NCBI GenBank assembly: GCA_026075535.2
Contig: AP026540.1
Coordinates: forward strand, 2,356,001-2,420,000
Reading direction: 5' to 3'
DNA from: Tricholoma matsutake
Taxonomy: Eukaryota > Basidiomycota > Agaricomycetes > Agaricales > Tricholomataceae
Length of the DNA: 64,000 nt
A program made the position numbers and the translations under genes. Numbering within the stretch: the stretch's first letter is position 1; every line of letters starts with the position of its first letter. The notes under the pieces were generated by a model. That model searched no databases, had not been told where the DNA came from, and saw only the letters and a list, made by a program, of their open reading frames with translations. Positions 21,304-31,871 of the stretch are shown here, in pieces.

Positions 21304-22139
21304 TGGTGGATAAATACTCGGCCTCACAGGATGATAATGCGATGATGACCTGTTGTTTCAAGCTCCAGGATAGTGGAGAGTCACCCAGCATGATGAAGAA
21401 TCCTGAGATTGATTTTCATCTGTCACCCATGCCCCAGTCTGAGTCTGAGAGAGCGCAAAATGTGGGGTATGGAGTGTCCTTCTGCCCTAACAGAAGGCCA
21501 TGCAAGCATGTTCCTGAAAGATAATGGAGGAGGTGTTTAAATGTTAGGATGTGGTCTTCTCTATAATTGGACATGAAGTGGGCTAGTTTGTGGACAGTGT
21601 AAGAGATATCTGGGAGAGTGCACACCAAAAGGTACATGCACTTCCTGACAATTGTGCAGTATGGGAAGAGGGCACGGACTCGTGTCTTCTCTGTGTCCAT
21701 GGTGGGGCACATCTTGGATGTCAACCTGATGCCCAGATTCATGGGTGTACTGACAGGTTTGCTGTTTTCCATTCGAGCATTGTGTAGGATAGAGACAGTA
21801 AAAGCCTCTTGGTGCACTTTTATTGTGCTGTGTGTCTGCCAGTGAATGATAGCACAGCTGAGGTGGAAGTTGATGTTGTGATTGTCAGTAATTTTGTAGT
21901 GTTTGGATATGTCTGCAACTATGGTGTCAGACTCGGCTGTGGTGGTAGAGGAGAGGAGCACATCGTCAATGTTTGTGGCTGCAATTGTCTGAGCCTTGAG
22001 ACCTCTGCAAATGTGAACACTCCAGTTGGGTTCTATACACCTGAAGCCAATGGATTCCAGCTTCGAGTTGAGATCCAGGTACCATTGGCAACCAAACTGT
22101 CTAAGGCCATAAAGCCCCTTTCATAGACACCAGTATCTG
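21304..22139 (-). pseudogene. Copia RT C-terminal half and start of RNase H
   Basis: From 22139 leftward: GLYGLRQFGCQWYLDLN, then NIDDVLL, the copia counterpart of the RT catalytic YVDD box with Tyr changed. Further on come CTLPDISYTVHKLAHFM and, entering RNase H, CALSDSDWGMGDR, SWSLKQQ and ALSSCEAEYLSTT. It joins the copia RT part at 23724 once the hAT-like element is removed, and the RNase H end at 11940 once gypsy A is removed. A TGA codon in WCL-stop-KGLYG sits at a probable former CGA. Confidence 0.88.
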
Positions 22140-22147
22140 GAACCCAT

Positions 22148-23715
22148 TAGGCAATGGCACAGGTACTCCCATGGGTACGCAGAGCTCTACCCATACCCAT
22201 ACCCGCATGGGTAGTAATCCATCGACCTGCAGGTTGATACCCAGTGGGTACAGGCAGGTCCCAGTGTGTGTCGATTCCCACATGGGTTTCATACAACTCC
22301 CAAGTATATATACATTATATCATATAAATTCAACTACATTAATAATTATTTATTATACTAAGAACCCCCCACTTGCATTTGCGAGCGAGAGGGGGGTGGC
22401 AGTCGTGACATCATGCCAGTCTTAATTAGAACCTAAAAACATTAGTCAGTAAGAATAAAAAAGAAAAGAAATAAAAAAGAATATACTTATGGCCCAAGAG
22501 ACGTTGACATCTCTTGGGTGCACCTCCTGTCATTGTTGTCATTGTTGTCCCATCCTCATTGTGCTGCTGTGGTGGTGTTCACTGCCCTGCCTGTCCCCTC
22601 ACCGATTGTCTCCTCCTTGTTGTGTTGGGCCTGTTTGTGTCATCCCTTGTTGTTGGCTGCCAACACCCACAATCCACCCTATGAGCAGTGGCTTGTAGGC
22701 ATGGGGCAGGTGCATTATCATGGTGGTGGTAGGTCCTAGGTCAGTGGGGTTAGGGGGGGTTAGTGATGTGGCATGGGTAGGGGGGGTCTTACCTGTTGGG
22801 TATCCTCCTCTAGGGGTCTCCCAGAATCCCTCTGTGCCTTCCTAACCCCACCACATGGTCTCACATCCTGGTTGGACAGGGAGGGTGGGCGTGGTTTGTC
22901 ACCTGTCAGTGTTCATTGTTATCATTAGATTACATCCTGAAAAATCGAAATAAAACACTAGTTAGTTGATAAAAACATGAAACAAACAAAAAAAACATAC
23001 CTGGGGCCCAAACAATGCAATCATCATTTGGGCCCATGTTGCTTCCAAGAGGGTTTGTTCATGGCTGTTGGTCATCACCCTGCCATCCACCCTGCGAGCA
23101 GGGGCTCATAGTGGTGCATAGGGTGGGGTAGCAGAGTTGGGCCCATTGTTACAAGATGATTATAACCTAAAAATGAAAGCAAAGTAGTTAGTAAAAAGAA
23201 CGAAAGAAAAAACTTACCTGGGCCCAAACACTGATGTATGGCATTTGGGCCCATTTTCTGTCCATTGGCCATGGCTGTGTTTGGCGTGTTGAAGGGCATG
23301 GGGGCAGTGGCAGTGGGGGTTGAAGGAGCAGGTGATGGTGGTAGTAGGTGGATGAGGGAGGGAGCAGGCGGCATCATCGATGATGATGGTGTGCTGTGGT
23401 TAAGAACAAAGCAGATACAAATTAGGTAAATAACACGTCAACAATCAATGAAGACGCGGCTTGGTGCACACAAGGCCAAATGGCCTGTGCAGATCCCAGG
23501 GCATATAAACCCTCCCTTTTCTACTCAATGAGCTGGGCTTGCCCCACTTGTATTTTTAAATATGTAGTTAGTTAAATAACTTTACATAGATTAATATTAG
23601 TTACTATGAGCTGCTTCCTTGGTGACAGGTAGGTCACAGGTTGCGGGTGATGGATCCATGACCCATACCTGTACCTGTAACCTGTATGGGTTACCCGTAC
23701 CCATGCTATAGCCTA
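22148..23715 (-). mobile_element. hAT-like non-autonomous element carrying spliced-cassette cargo (copy B)
   Basis: The 8 bp target duplication GAACCCAT lies at 22140-22147 and 23716-23723. The ends read TAGGCAATGGCACAGGTAC and TAGGCTATAGCATGGGTAC (14 of the first 18 bases paired), followed by subterminal copies of the palindrome-rich word CATGGGTAC. The interior, on the minus strand, has a TATA-type promoter, GGCCCAAATGATG-type exon ends and three fungal-looking introns. No transposase is present. It interrupts copia RT cleanly. Confidence 0.85.
22433..23217 (-). other. Exon-intron cassettes in copy B
   Basis: Three predicted minus-strand introns: 23217-23167 (51 nt, GTAAGT...TACTAAC...TTTTTAG), 23000-22937 (64 nt, GTATGT...CTAAC...TTTCAG) and 22486-22433 (54 nt, GTATAT...CTGAC...TTTTTAG). 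Exons end in a box like TTTGGGCCCAG and start with a G(T/A)TNTAATC-like word. Each carries a form of TGAGCCCCTGCTCGCAGGG. Splicing the first intron keeps a frame open (IHQCLGPG joined to YNHLVTMG). TATA-like TTTATATGCCC lies at 23510-23500, ahead of the first exon. Whether the product is protein or RNA cannot be told. Confidence 0.6.
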
Positions 23716-23723
23716 GAACCCAT

Positions 23724-24347
23724 TATATCGGGTTTGTGCATGTAGATCTCCTCATCAGGAGGGCCATTAAGGAATGCAGTTTTGACATCAACTTGTCGCA
23801 GCTCCCAGTTGTAAATGGCAGTGAGTGTAAGGAGAGTGCAGATGGACTCCCAACATGCAGTGGGTGCAAAGGTGAAAGTGAAATCTTGGCCAGGGATCTG
23901 GGTGAATCCTTTGGCGACAAGCCAGGCTTTGAAGCAAGTGATCCTGAAATCCTTGTCATGCTTGATATGGAGGACCCATTTATTACCAATGGCCTTCCTT
24001 CCTGGTGGCAAATGTTCAACTTCTTTATAGACACCCTTTGCCTTCAGCCCTTCTAGTTCTTCATACATCACTGTGAGCCATTCAGTCCAATAAATTGACA
24101 ATTTGGCCTCATGGATGGTGACAGGATCATGAGCATTGGCATCATCAATGGGTTCAGTGAGGGAAGTGTTAACATAGGTGGTTTCAACATCAATGAGGGC
24201 TTGTTGAACATCAGGGATACTGGTGGGACTTTTGTCGAGTTTGACTTGAAACTCATCAATTTCTCCATCAGGAAGAAGCATGATGGGATTTCTCCCCCCC
24301 TCGCTCGCAAGTGTAGCGCACCAGCATCTGGATAGTGCAATGCTCAT
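23724..24347 (-). pseudogene. Copia RT N-terminal half
   Basis: Classical copia RT opening: YWTEWLTVMYEELEGLKAKG, then WVLHIKHDKDFRITCFKAWL, VAKGFTQIPGQDF and ELRQVDVKTAFLNGPPDEEI, ending EIYMHKPDI at the hAT insertion. The block is one open frame of about 210 codons with no stop, so this part is well preserved. It belongs to the minus-strand copia pol that continues at 22139. Confidence 0.92.
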
Positions 24348-24450
24348 GGCAACTTGGGAGGGAAGAGTCAGTTCTGAGTCCCAGCTGGAATCTCATCACT
24401 TTTGTGGGCATCATTATTATTATTACAATCTTCATTGCATCTGCAACAGG

Positions 24451-25036
24451 TAGTGTTTAAAGGTCTGGTTGAGTCCTGTTTTCTTGCCCCATTTGGACGA
24501 ACCGCAACCGCAACCGGTTGCCTATTATGGTAAAACCCCAAAAAACTGAACTGAACTGCAAAAAACCAGTCCAAATTGGTTTGAACCAGTTTGAACTGCA
24601 GTTTGGTCATAACCAGTTTGAACTGACTAAAACTGGTCTTCTCATAGAATTTAGTACATAAAACCAGTTGTAAACTATAGTATAGAGTGTATAGTAGTTG
24701 ACCATAAAGGTTTTATGGTGATGACAATCCTCTACATCTCAAAAAACACAACTACAAGATGTCATGCAAGTTAGATTTTGCAGTAACATATTGTTTTGCC
24801 CATAGCACATGCAATTCTGGACCGTTTCTCTTGAAAATATGGTCAAAAGATGCGTATTTACAAGGGGTACACAGTAGCAATTCAAACCGGCTTGAACCGG
24901 TTTTTATCGGTTAGGTTTGGAGCAGTTCTACTATCCTGGGAGGCCCAAACTGCAACTGACAGTCCAGTTTTTTGCGGTTCAGTCCGGTTCAGTTGCAGTC
25001 TGTTTCTGGTTCAATGAACCAGACCTTTAAACACTA
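24451..25036. mobile_element. hAT-like MITE related to copy C ends
   Basis: The ends TAGTGTTTAAAGGTCTGGTT pair as inverted repeats and resemble the ends of the element at 38463-40137 (TAGTGTTCAAGGGTCCAGTT). Flanks are GCAACAGG (24443-24450) and GCAATGGG (25037-25044), an 8 bp duplication with two differences. The interior is short and A/T-rich with CCAGTTTGAACTG-type subterminal repeats and no gene. Confidence 0.8.
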
Positions 25037-25430
25037 GCAATGGGTGTTATCAGTGAATTTTCACCAAGCTAGTACATATAACATACCTAGGGATCAATTC
25101 ACCCTCTTCCCTTTTGGGGGCACTACCATTGTGGTCTTCATTGCATCTGCAATGGGCATCATCAGTGGCATTTGCTGGGCAAGTACATGACACATACCTA
25201 GGGATCAATTCCCTCTCTGGTATCTCCACAATTTGGTCGCTATATGGCAATCCAAATGGGGTTGTTGTGTCCATAGGGACATCATCCCACAATATGCCAT
25301 CCCATTGCGGGGACTCTGGTGCAGGCATGTCATGGAATACAGCATCATGACGTGGCAGGATAGACCTCAACTTGGGAAACCAGATAGCCCTTTGAATCTT
25401 GGGCATATCCAACAAAAAGTCCAGGCTCAC
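25037..25430 (-). pseudogene. Copia region between integrase and RT, with tandem duplication
   Basis: From 25430 leftward: EPGLFVGYAQDSKGYLV, then the copia hinge block AIWFPKLRSILPRHDAVFHD. A segment of about 110 bp, containing CATACCTAGGGATCAATTC and CTTCATTGCATCTGCAATGG, is present in tandem; the protein shows it as ELIPRYVSCTCP and ELIPRYVICTSL. The MITE at 24451 sits in the second copy, so the first copy (25138-25160) serves as an empty-site comparison. Confidence 0.8.
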
Positions 25431-26446
25431 TGATAGGTCCACCAGCCAGTACAAGCTCTGAAATTGATTTTGCAGATTCACAGATAGTCAACATACAGCC
25501 ACAAACATTCACAATCACCCCTAAATCATTTTGCATCCATTTTTGGCATCTTTCAAACCTTTTTCAACCATTTTGCAAGCTTCTGATCAAATTTCAGACA
25601 TTTTGAAGATTTTGCATTTTTAGTCTACTTTGCACACTTCAGCATGGACCCCAACACTTTGCATGCTTCCCATCACTTCCCCTTTACATAATTGACTTTG
25701 ACGAACCACATTTCAGCTATATTCATGCAGCACACATCACCTCGAGGCACATCATGATGTTTTGCAATATTTAGCCAATTCTAGAACAAAAGGACAATCT
25801 ATATTTCAAATTATTGTCTCCCACACTCCCTAGACTCGTGGTTATTGTTCCATATTGGTTATCACTTCATCCCTGAAGTCCATATGTTTTCTTTTGCCTC
25901 ATGTTCTCCACATGCCCACTATTGCCTTTTTGGTACTATCTATTTTTAACCTACAAAATCTTGTATTATCCATGAGGAATAACAAGGGAAGCATCCCCCA
26001 AGTATAGTATTAGTATTGGAGAGCTAACAACTCTCTTCTCATCATTTGAGTCACAAGTTTTAGTCTGAAAATTCTTCAGATTTCGTCAAAACTCATTCAT
26101 CCTCATTTTGCCTCTCAATATTATTGTCATTCTATCGTATTCATTGTTGCTCACCTCTTGCATCATTTATCAATCTTTCCATCACTCACCAATATCTTTG
26201 CAGTCCATTTCGCAATCCCTAAAAATATTGCAACATCTCAAAACATCTTGAAAAATATCACAACACCTCAAAACTACTTTGCACATCCTGAACTTTGTTT
26301 GGATCATCTAGTTTGTATTATTGGAGATCGGTGAGAGTTTAGAAGGAATTGCAACCTTCCTCTGACTTGTGTTATACCAAATAGGACCCTTTTAGGTGTT
26401 TTGTTTGGGTTTCTGGGTTGAGTATTATCATTGCCACGTGGTTCAA
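25431..26446 (-). mobile_element. Solo-LTR-like insertion, family D (second copy)
   Basis: On the minus strand it reads TTGAACCACGTGGCAA then TGATAATACTCAACCCAG, and ends GGTGGACCTATCA. It matches the insertion at 14810-16088 at both ends and in the middle (GAGAACATGAGGCAAA). It lacks most of the minisatellite of that copy. Removing it restores the copia frame (NKVG to EPGLF). I could not find a clear target duplication. Confidence 0.65.
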
Positions 26447-27149
26447 CCTACCTTGTTCAGAGAATCTGAATTGAGGCAGCGTGATGTTACATGGCAACCA
26501 AAGGGTTGTATGTGTGAGAGGTCAGGTTTCTTATTCATCCAGAGTGTGAATGGCATAGAGTGAGTGGGGAGAGCTGAGTGGGGAACACAGTTTTTGATGT
26601 GGACACTGCACATGGCAGCTAAAGGCCAGAAGTAGTCTGGCAAATCGCCATCAAGGAGCATGGCACACATCATCTGAGCAACAGTAAGGTTTGCTCATTC
26701 AGAAACACCATTCTGCGGTGATGCATCAGGTACAATCTTCTCAAAAAATATGCCGTTCACTTTGCAGTAGTCGTTGAACTGACCACCAATGTATTCGGGG
26801 GCATTGTCAATGTGAAGGAAGACGATTGAGACTCCAAGGAATTTTTCAACGGCTGAACAATATTCCATAAAGACTTTAAGGGCGTCAGAGCATTGTTTGA
26901 GGAAGAATATAAGAGTAAATCATGCGTAGTTGTCAATAAAAAGGATGAAGTAGTGGTATCTGCCATAACCAGTTGGAAAAGGACTGCAGATATCAGAGTG
27001 AATGTGATACAAAGGATGCTCAGCATGGGAAGCCACTGACTTTGGGAAGGGTAGGCGCTTGATGTTAGCAAGAGCACAAATTCAGCATGAAGGGATATGT
27101 GTCTTATCCCAGGAGAGACCAGTTGTGGCATCTTTGAGTCCTTTAATGC
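26447..27149 (-). pseudogene. Copia integrase
   Basis: Core motifs in order across three frames: LSWDKTHIPSC, HIHSDICSPFPTGYGRYHYF (first catalytic Asp), LHIDNAPEYIGGQFN (second Asp), PQNGVSE-stop-ANLTVAQMM (catalytic Glu region), then FWPLAAMCSVHIKN and HIQPFGCHV. TGA codons in PSC-stop-ICA, DNYA-stop-FTL and SE-stop-ANL all fall at likely arginines (CGA). A frameshift lies near 26750. Confidence 0.85.
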
Positions 27150-28193
27150 CTAGGTGGTGTAAAAATCTGCCTCATCAGATGCAGTGTTCATTGCTTGCAA
27201 AGCTGTGGACATAGGCAAAGAGCTGAGGCACTGGATAAGTGGAGTAGGTTCAATGTGGGATAGGAGACTATGGGAAGTGATAGTAGCAGGAGTGTTCTGT
27301 TGAATGGGAGTAAGGTTGAGACAGTACAAGCCCTTCCACAGGCTGCCTTGGGCGATCACTTGACCATTTTTTGACAATGTTATCTTCCCATTGTGTGTAA
27401 CAGTGGTGACCCCTTTTTGGTCTAAGGCCAAACCTGATATGAAATTGACATGCACAGTGCTAACATGCAGTGCATCAGAAATATCCAGTATAACTTTGCG
27501 ACCATTGACTGTAGATTCCAGATGGACAATTCCTCCAGCAGGTGCCAGTGCTGAAAGACCTGAGTTGAAACCATTGACATTCACTGCAGTGTCAAAGTGA
27601 TTGTAGGATGGGAAGAGTGCATGGTCATTAAAAATGGATTTTGTGGCTCCATTATCATGGAAGAAAAGGTTGATGTTGGATTTGGGAGTAGAAGCATTGA
27701 AAACTGTGGCCAAACACCAGTACGTTCCCCCCTTGGCTGCAGTAGTGTTCAATGCTACAACATCAGTGGAGAGGTTAGCAGAGACTGTAAATGCAGAGTC
27801 TGTGGTAGAGTGTTGGTCGGGGCAAGCGTGTGAAGGACTGTCATTGGTGTCATCAATGGAGGCAGTGTAAGCTGCCCCCCTCTTTGCTCCCATGGAACAA
27901 GAATTAGTCTCTGCACTCCATTTATCCAGGTGTAAATGGATGTCCCGTGGGCAACTCCACCAGGGAGGATAGTCACCACACTTACCACCGCTGAAGGCGA
28001 AACAATTGTCAATAGTGTGATGGCTTCTCAGGTTAGGGCAGTGAGGATTGGTGCATTGAAGTTTAGAACTAGTATGAGCACGTTTGCTGGTAGGAGCGGT
28101 AAAAGACATTGATTGGTTGACCTCAGTGTCACGAGGGTGTTTACTGCCAGGTTTGGATTGGAGGAATTTGGCTTGAGCAGTCATGAGGACCAA
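27150..28193 (-). pseudogene. Copia gag C-terminus and protease
   Basis: An uninterrupted frame of 347 codons. A gag knuckle-like block (CTNPHCPNLRSHHTIDNC, then GGKCGDYPPWW) is followed by the protease. The protease active site reads FFHDNGATKSIF: the catalytic Asp is kept but the usual DSG is DNG. Next are DALHVSTVHVNFISGLALDQ and the pre-integrase segment ending DEADFYTT. It is continuous with the integrase at 27149 after a stop or shift. Confidence 0.85.
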
Positions 28194-28211
28194 TGGCTCA
28201 TCGTTGGAGGC

Positions 28212-28613
28212 TCAGATTCCTTTGTCTTCATCTCTGAGCTTCCTGAGGATTTCTGATGAGTTTAGCATGCCAGGTGCTGCGCCATGGACTTTGTTCAATA
28301 ACTCTGAATGGAGGTATCTCCAGTGATCGCTGATTGGCATCATTGTTACCAGATGATGCACAAATTCATTGTCGGGCAAGGTGTTGTTACCAACATTGTG
28401 AAGTTCCTTGTACATGTGCTGCATGTTGTCTCTCCAATTTGCCATCTTATAACCGTCAACAAACTTGTATCCAAGAATATAGGACTTGAGATGGGTCACC
28501 CTCATCATGTTGACAGAGAGATACTCAGCTTTGAGACTCTGCCAGGCTTCTTTCACAGTCTTTGCAGACCGAACTAGGTGCAATTTGGTTCCTGGCATAG
28601 CCTGGATTATAGT
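28212..28613 (-). pseudogene. Copia gag, N-terminally truncated
   Basis: UBN2/gag-like region: TVKEAWQSLKAEYLSVNMM, YKELHNVGNNTLPDNEFVHH, RKLRDEDKGI. The upstream 60 or so residues are missing because the Harbinger TIR begins at 28614. Confidence 0.85.
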
Positions 28614-28945
28614 GGGTGACTTCCCATAAGGATCTAGAACAATCTAGAGAGGTTTTAGCCCCCTAAATGCCCATCAGCCGAGATGCTGAAGCCAAATCAG
28701 GATGAGTTATATTACCATTCCTGAAAATTGACCGTTGTAGATTTTGTGGTTTACAAAGGCCTCAGGACCCCTCTGTAGTTCATTACAGACACTTTTTTGT
28801 ACAATCTGATGATGGGATCTCTCTGTTTAGCACTCTGCATCCTTATTTAAGGTAGAGTTCCATAACCTTGGGTCATTAGTACTCCCTTCAGACATTTCCC
28901 CATACAATCACTACAGTCACTCTTTATCACATTCTTTGTCGCTCA

Positions 28946-30165
28946 ATGGATGAACCAGAAGATAACTCAGGCCCAAAAACTCCTGGAACTCCTCTGAGAG
29001 ATCATGGGGCAGGTTAACCCACTCAGCCTGGTGCTACAAATTTTTCTATTCCACCAAACACACAATTTACATTCCCTCCTGCTCCTTATTATACCAATAC
29101 CCCAATGCAACCCACCATATGTCTCAATATATGTTCAACTACAGTTATGACTTACCTACCTACTCTTCCAGAGAAATTTTAATGCTCCTTATCCCACCCC
29201 TAATCTGTCCACTCCACCCCTATACCCCACTCCCCAGATGCTGCCTCCCACATGGACTCCTAGATACCCAAGCCAAACAGCATCAGCGCCACCCAAATCC
29301 CATACTCCCAGTAACACAGCTCACCCACTTCCTCGCCCTCTTGGTGGCCAACCATGCCAGCCTCCTGCATGATCATCTATTCCACATGCACGAAGTCTGG
29401 CTACTGTGACTCCCAAGCCTCTTGACTCAGATTCAAATCTTCCAGAGGTCAGCGACATCATGCGCCCAAGTTCTAAGGCGCTTGGGAAAAGAAAAGCTAG
29501 TGAGGACTCAGATGAGCCAGGCGAGATCTCACACCCAAGTTCCAAGGTGCTTGGCAAAAGAAAAGCTTGTGACAATGCTGATGAGCCTCCAAAAACAAAG
29601 TGTGTTGCAAAGGCCAGTAAGCCAGGTACCAGTAAAGCCAAGGTCAAAGCGGAACCAGGTTCAAAAGCGAAGCAGAAGGGGCATGCCACAGGTTCTCATA
29701 ACTTTAGCAGTGAGGAGATCCACAGGTTGCTACATGGTATTAACAAAAGACTCCCTATTGGTGGCAAAGGATGGGAGGCAGTTGCTGAGGCATACAATAG
29801 TTGGGCCACTAAACAGGGTTACTCACAGTGTACTGCCCAACCTATTAAAGGCAACTTTGACATGGTATGTACTCAAGGAAACCTGTGAGTTAATTGCCAG
29901 TAATCTGAGTCATTTATCCAGATTGTTTGAGAAGCTAAGGAGAAGCCAACAGGGGATGCAGAGTGTAGTGATGATGATCCCCATACAATAGCCCTGGAGA
30001 TTGAGGACAGAATCATGGAGAGGTCAGGGACATTGGCATTGGATGACCCAGAATTTAGTGAGGGTGGTATGAAAAGTGACGGTGACTCTGATGATGACCA
30101 CTCAGTCATTGAGATTTCCACTGACAGTGAGAAGGAAAATCATGGTAAGGGAAAGAAAGGGTTGT
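28946..30165 (+). pseudogene. DUF6818-like (Myb/SANT-like) protein, 5' part
   Basis: Start ATG at 28946 (MDEPEDNSGPKTPGTPL). A proline-rich N-terminus leads to two repeats of SSKALGKRKA, a Lys-rich segment, then the conserved block NFSSEEIHRLLHGINKRL, GGKGWEAVAEAYNSWATKQG, a Myb/SANT-like helical domain (DUF6818 by recall). A 47 nt intron is predicted at 29875-29921 (GTATGT...CAG). The next exon reads TGDAECSDDDPHTIALEIED. TGA codons near 28984, at 29370-29372 and after the intron replace likely CGA; one frame change lies near 29020-29170. The frame runs on in 49667 after the gypsy A insertion. Confidence 0.75.
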
Positions 30166-30232
30166 TGTTAAGGGTGAAGCCTCAACCACTCAATCTAGTC
30201 AATGTTGTTTAATGAGGTGCTTCCTCGACAAG

Positions 30233-30931
30233 TGTTAAGAACTGATCCTAGAAGGTGCATCAGAATCTGATCGGACCCTGCGGGTGATGATGGCAGAAGG
30301 TTGTTGGGTCGTTGTGGATTCTGCGGGAGGGGAAACAGAAAGGACTTGGCTTCAGCTTGTAAGAAGCTGTGCCCTTCACCTCGTCTGGTGTCCTAATCTC
30401 AAGACGAAGGTTTTGGAGGTAGAAGTGGGAAGTGTGGGTAAATGCGGGAAGGAGTATGGAGGGACTTGGGTTAAGTTCAGATGAGATTAGAACTTTCAGA
30501 GGGAGACTAGAGGTCGAGTCAAATGGAGTTCTGACTCTTAGAGAACTGAGGTTGGAGTAGAAGGAGGTTTAGATTGGCAGGTTAAAGTCAAGTCTATGTC
30601 AATATATGAACTGAGGAATACAAGGCGAAACTAACTAAGCTTAAATACTGTAGTCCAGAATAAAGGCGGAAATGGAAACAAAGACTGCAGCAGTGTCTCA
30701 ACTGTGTAGATAAATTGCCTAGCGGGAGCCACACAGGAATCCATAGTCAAATTTGCAAAAGAGACGGCAGCCTTGGGAAGGCAGCCATGGGTGCTGTACA
30801 AGGCGGCCTGAGGCACAGCAGTGTGGGCAGTGCAAGGTGGCCGGAAATGAAAATGGAAGGAGTTGGGTTTGAAGTGTGGAAAATGGTCGGATGGTTGCAG
30901 GTTCCAATTGGACGTGGAACGGATTGTGACA
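30233..30931 (-). repeat. Solo LTR of gypsy family C
   Basis: 699 bp, read on the minus strand from TGTCACAATCCGTTCC to AGTTCTTAACA, with TSD ACAAG at 30228-30232 and 30932-30936. Inserted in the family A 3' LTR, 190 bp from the full-length family C element, in opposite orientation. Confidence 0.92.
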
Positions 30932-31123
30932 ACAAGTCGTTCAGCGCTAGTCTTACTCGGAGTGTCTGACATAAGATGGATAGCACACTCTAGCAGGCCT
31001 TCTGCATAGAGTCGTTCGGGTTCATGCACTAAGGGGCTTCCTTAGTGGTTTTGAGTAAGTTTGCGAGTTCACAAGTTAAAGCTGTAGATTGCCTAGATCT
31101 AAACTAAGGACATCCCTACTACG

Positions 31124-31642
31124 TGTCACGATCCGTTCCTCGCCCGCTCGGAACCCGCAACCTTCTCTACGCAGTTGAGACACTGCCGCAGTTTCCGTTT
31201 CCGTTCCGCTCTTGTTCCGGACTCTAGTATTTAAGCTTAGTTAGTTTCACTTTGTATTCCTCAGTTCATATATCAACATAGACTCGACTTTACCCTGTCA
31301 ATCTAAAACCTCATTCTACTCCAACTCCTGACCTCTAAGAGTCTGAACTCCATTCAACTCAACCTCTAGTTCCCCTCTGAAGTTCTAGTCTCATCTGAAC
31401 TTAACATAAGTCCCTCCGTACTCCTTCCTGCATTTACCTGCACTCTCCCACTCCTATCTCTAAAACCTCTACCCGAAATTAGGACACCAGACGAGGTGAA
31501 GGGCACAGCTTCTTACAAGTTGAAGCCAAGTCCTTTTTGTTACCCATCCGCATAATCTGCTATGACCCGACAATCTTCTGCTCTCAAAGACCCGCTGGGT
31601 CTGACCGGATTCTGACGAGCCCTTTTGGATCAGTTCTTAACA
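31124..31642 (+). repeat. Family C 5' LTR (with internal deletion)
   Basis: 519 bp, TGTCACGATCCG to GTTCTTAACA. Relative to the 3' LTR it lacks about 178 bp after AACCCGCAACCTTC. Most remaining differences are C/T or G/A at CpG, for example TGTCACGATCCG against TGTCATGATCCA. Confidence 0.93.
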
Positions 31643-31871
31643 GTATATACAAACTCACACTTCACTTGTCTCTTCTCCTATGACCCCAACTGAAACTCAC
31701 CAGTGCACAACCAGAAACTCTCAGCGTGCCGGTACCATTCCAGGGATCTCTGCAATTCAGCAATCCACACTTCCTAGCCCATGACCCACCTCAACATTCG
31801 GAGTAACTTCCAGACCTTCCAACATTTTCTGACAAATCGGTTTCAGAGCCCCATCAATCAGTGCAAACCTC

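Larger units (their letters stand above)
11573..28613 (-). mobile_element. Ty1/copia element split by several nested insertions
   Basis: Read leftward from 28613 the copia order is gag, protease, integrase, RT and RNase H. Gypsy A (11941-21298), a hAT-like element (22148-23715), a MITE (24451-25036) and a solo-LTR-like element (25431-26446) interrupt it. Excising the gypsy and one TSD copy joins STTQ to CAKDILWF in frame. Excising the hAT joins HKPDI-MGSRYW in frame. Removing the LTR-like piece joins NKVG to EPGLFVGYA. The gag N-terminus and 5' LTR are missing at the Harbinger edge at 28613. Confidence 0.88.
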
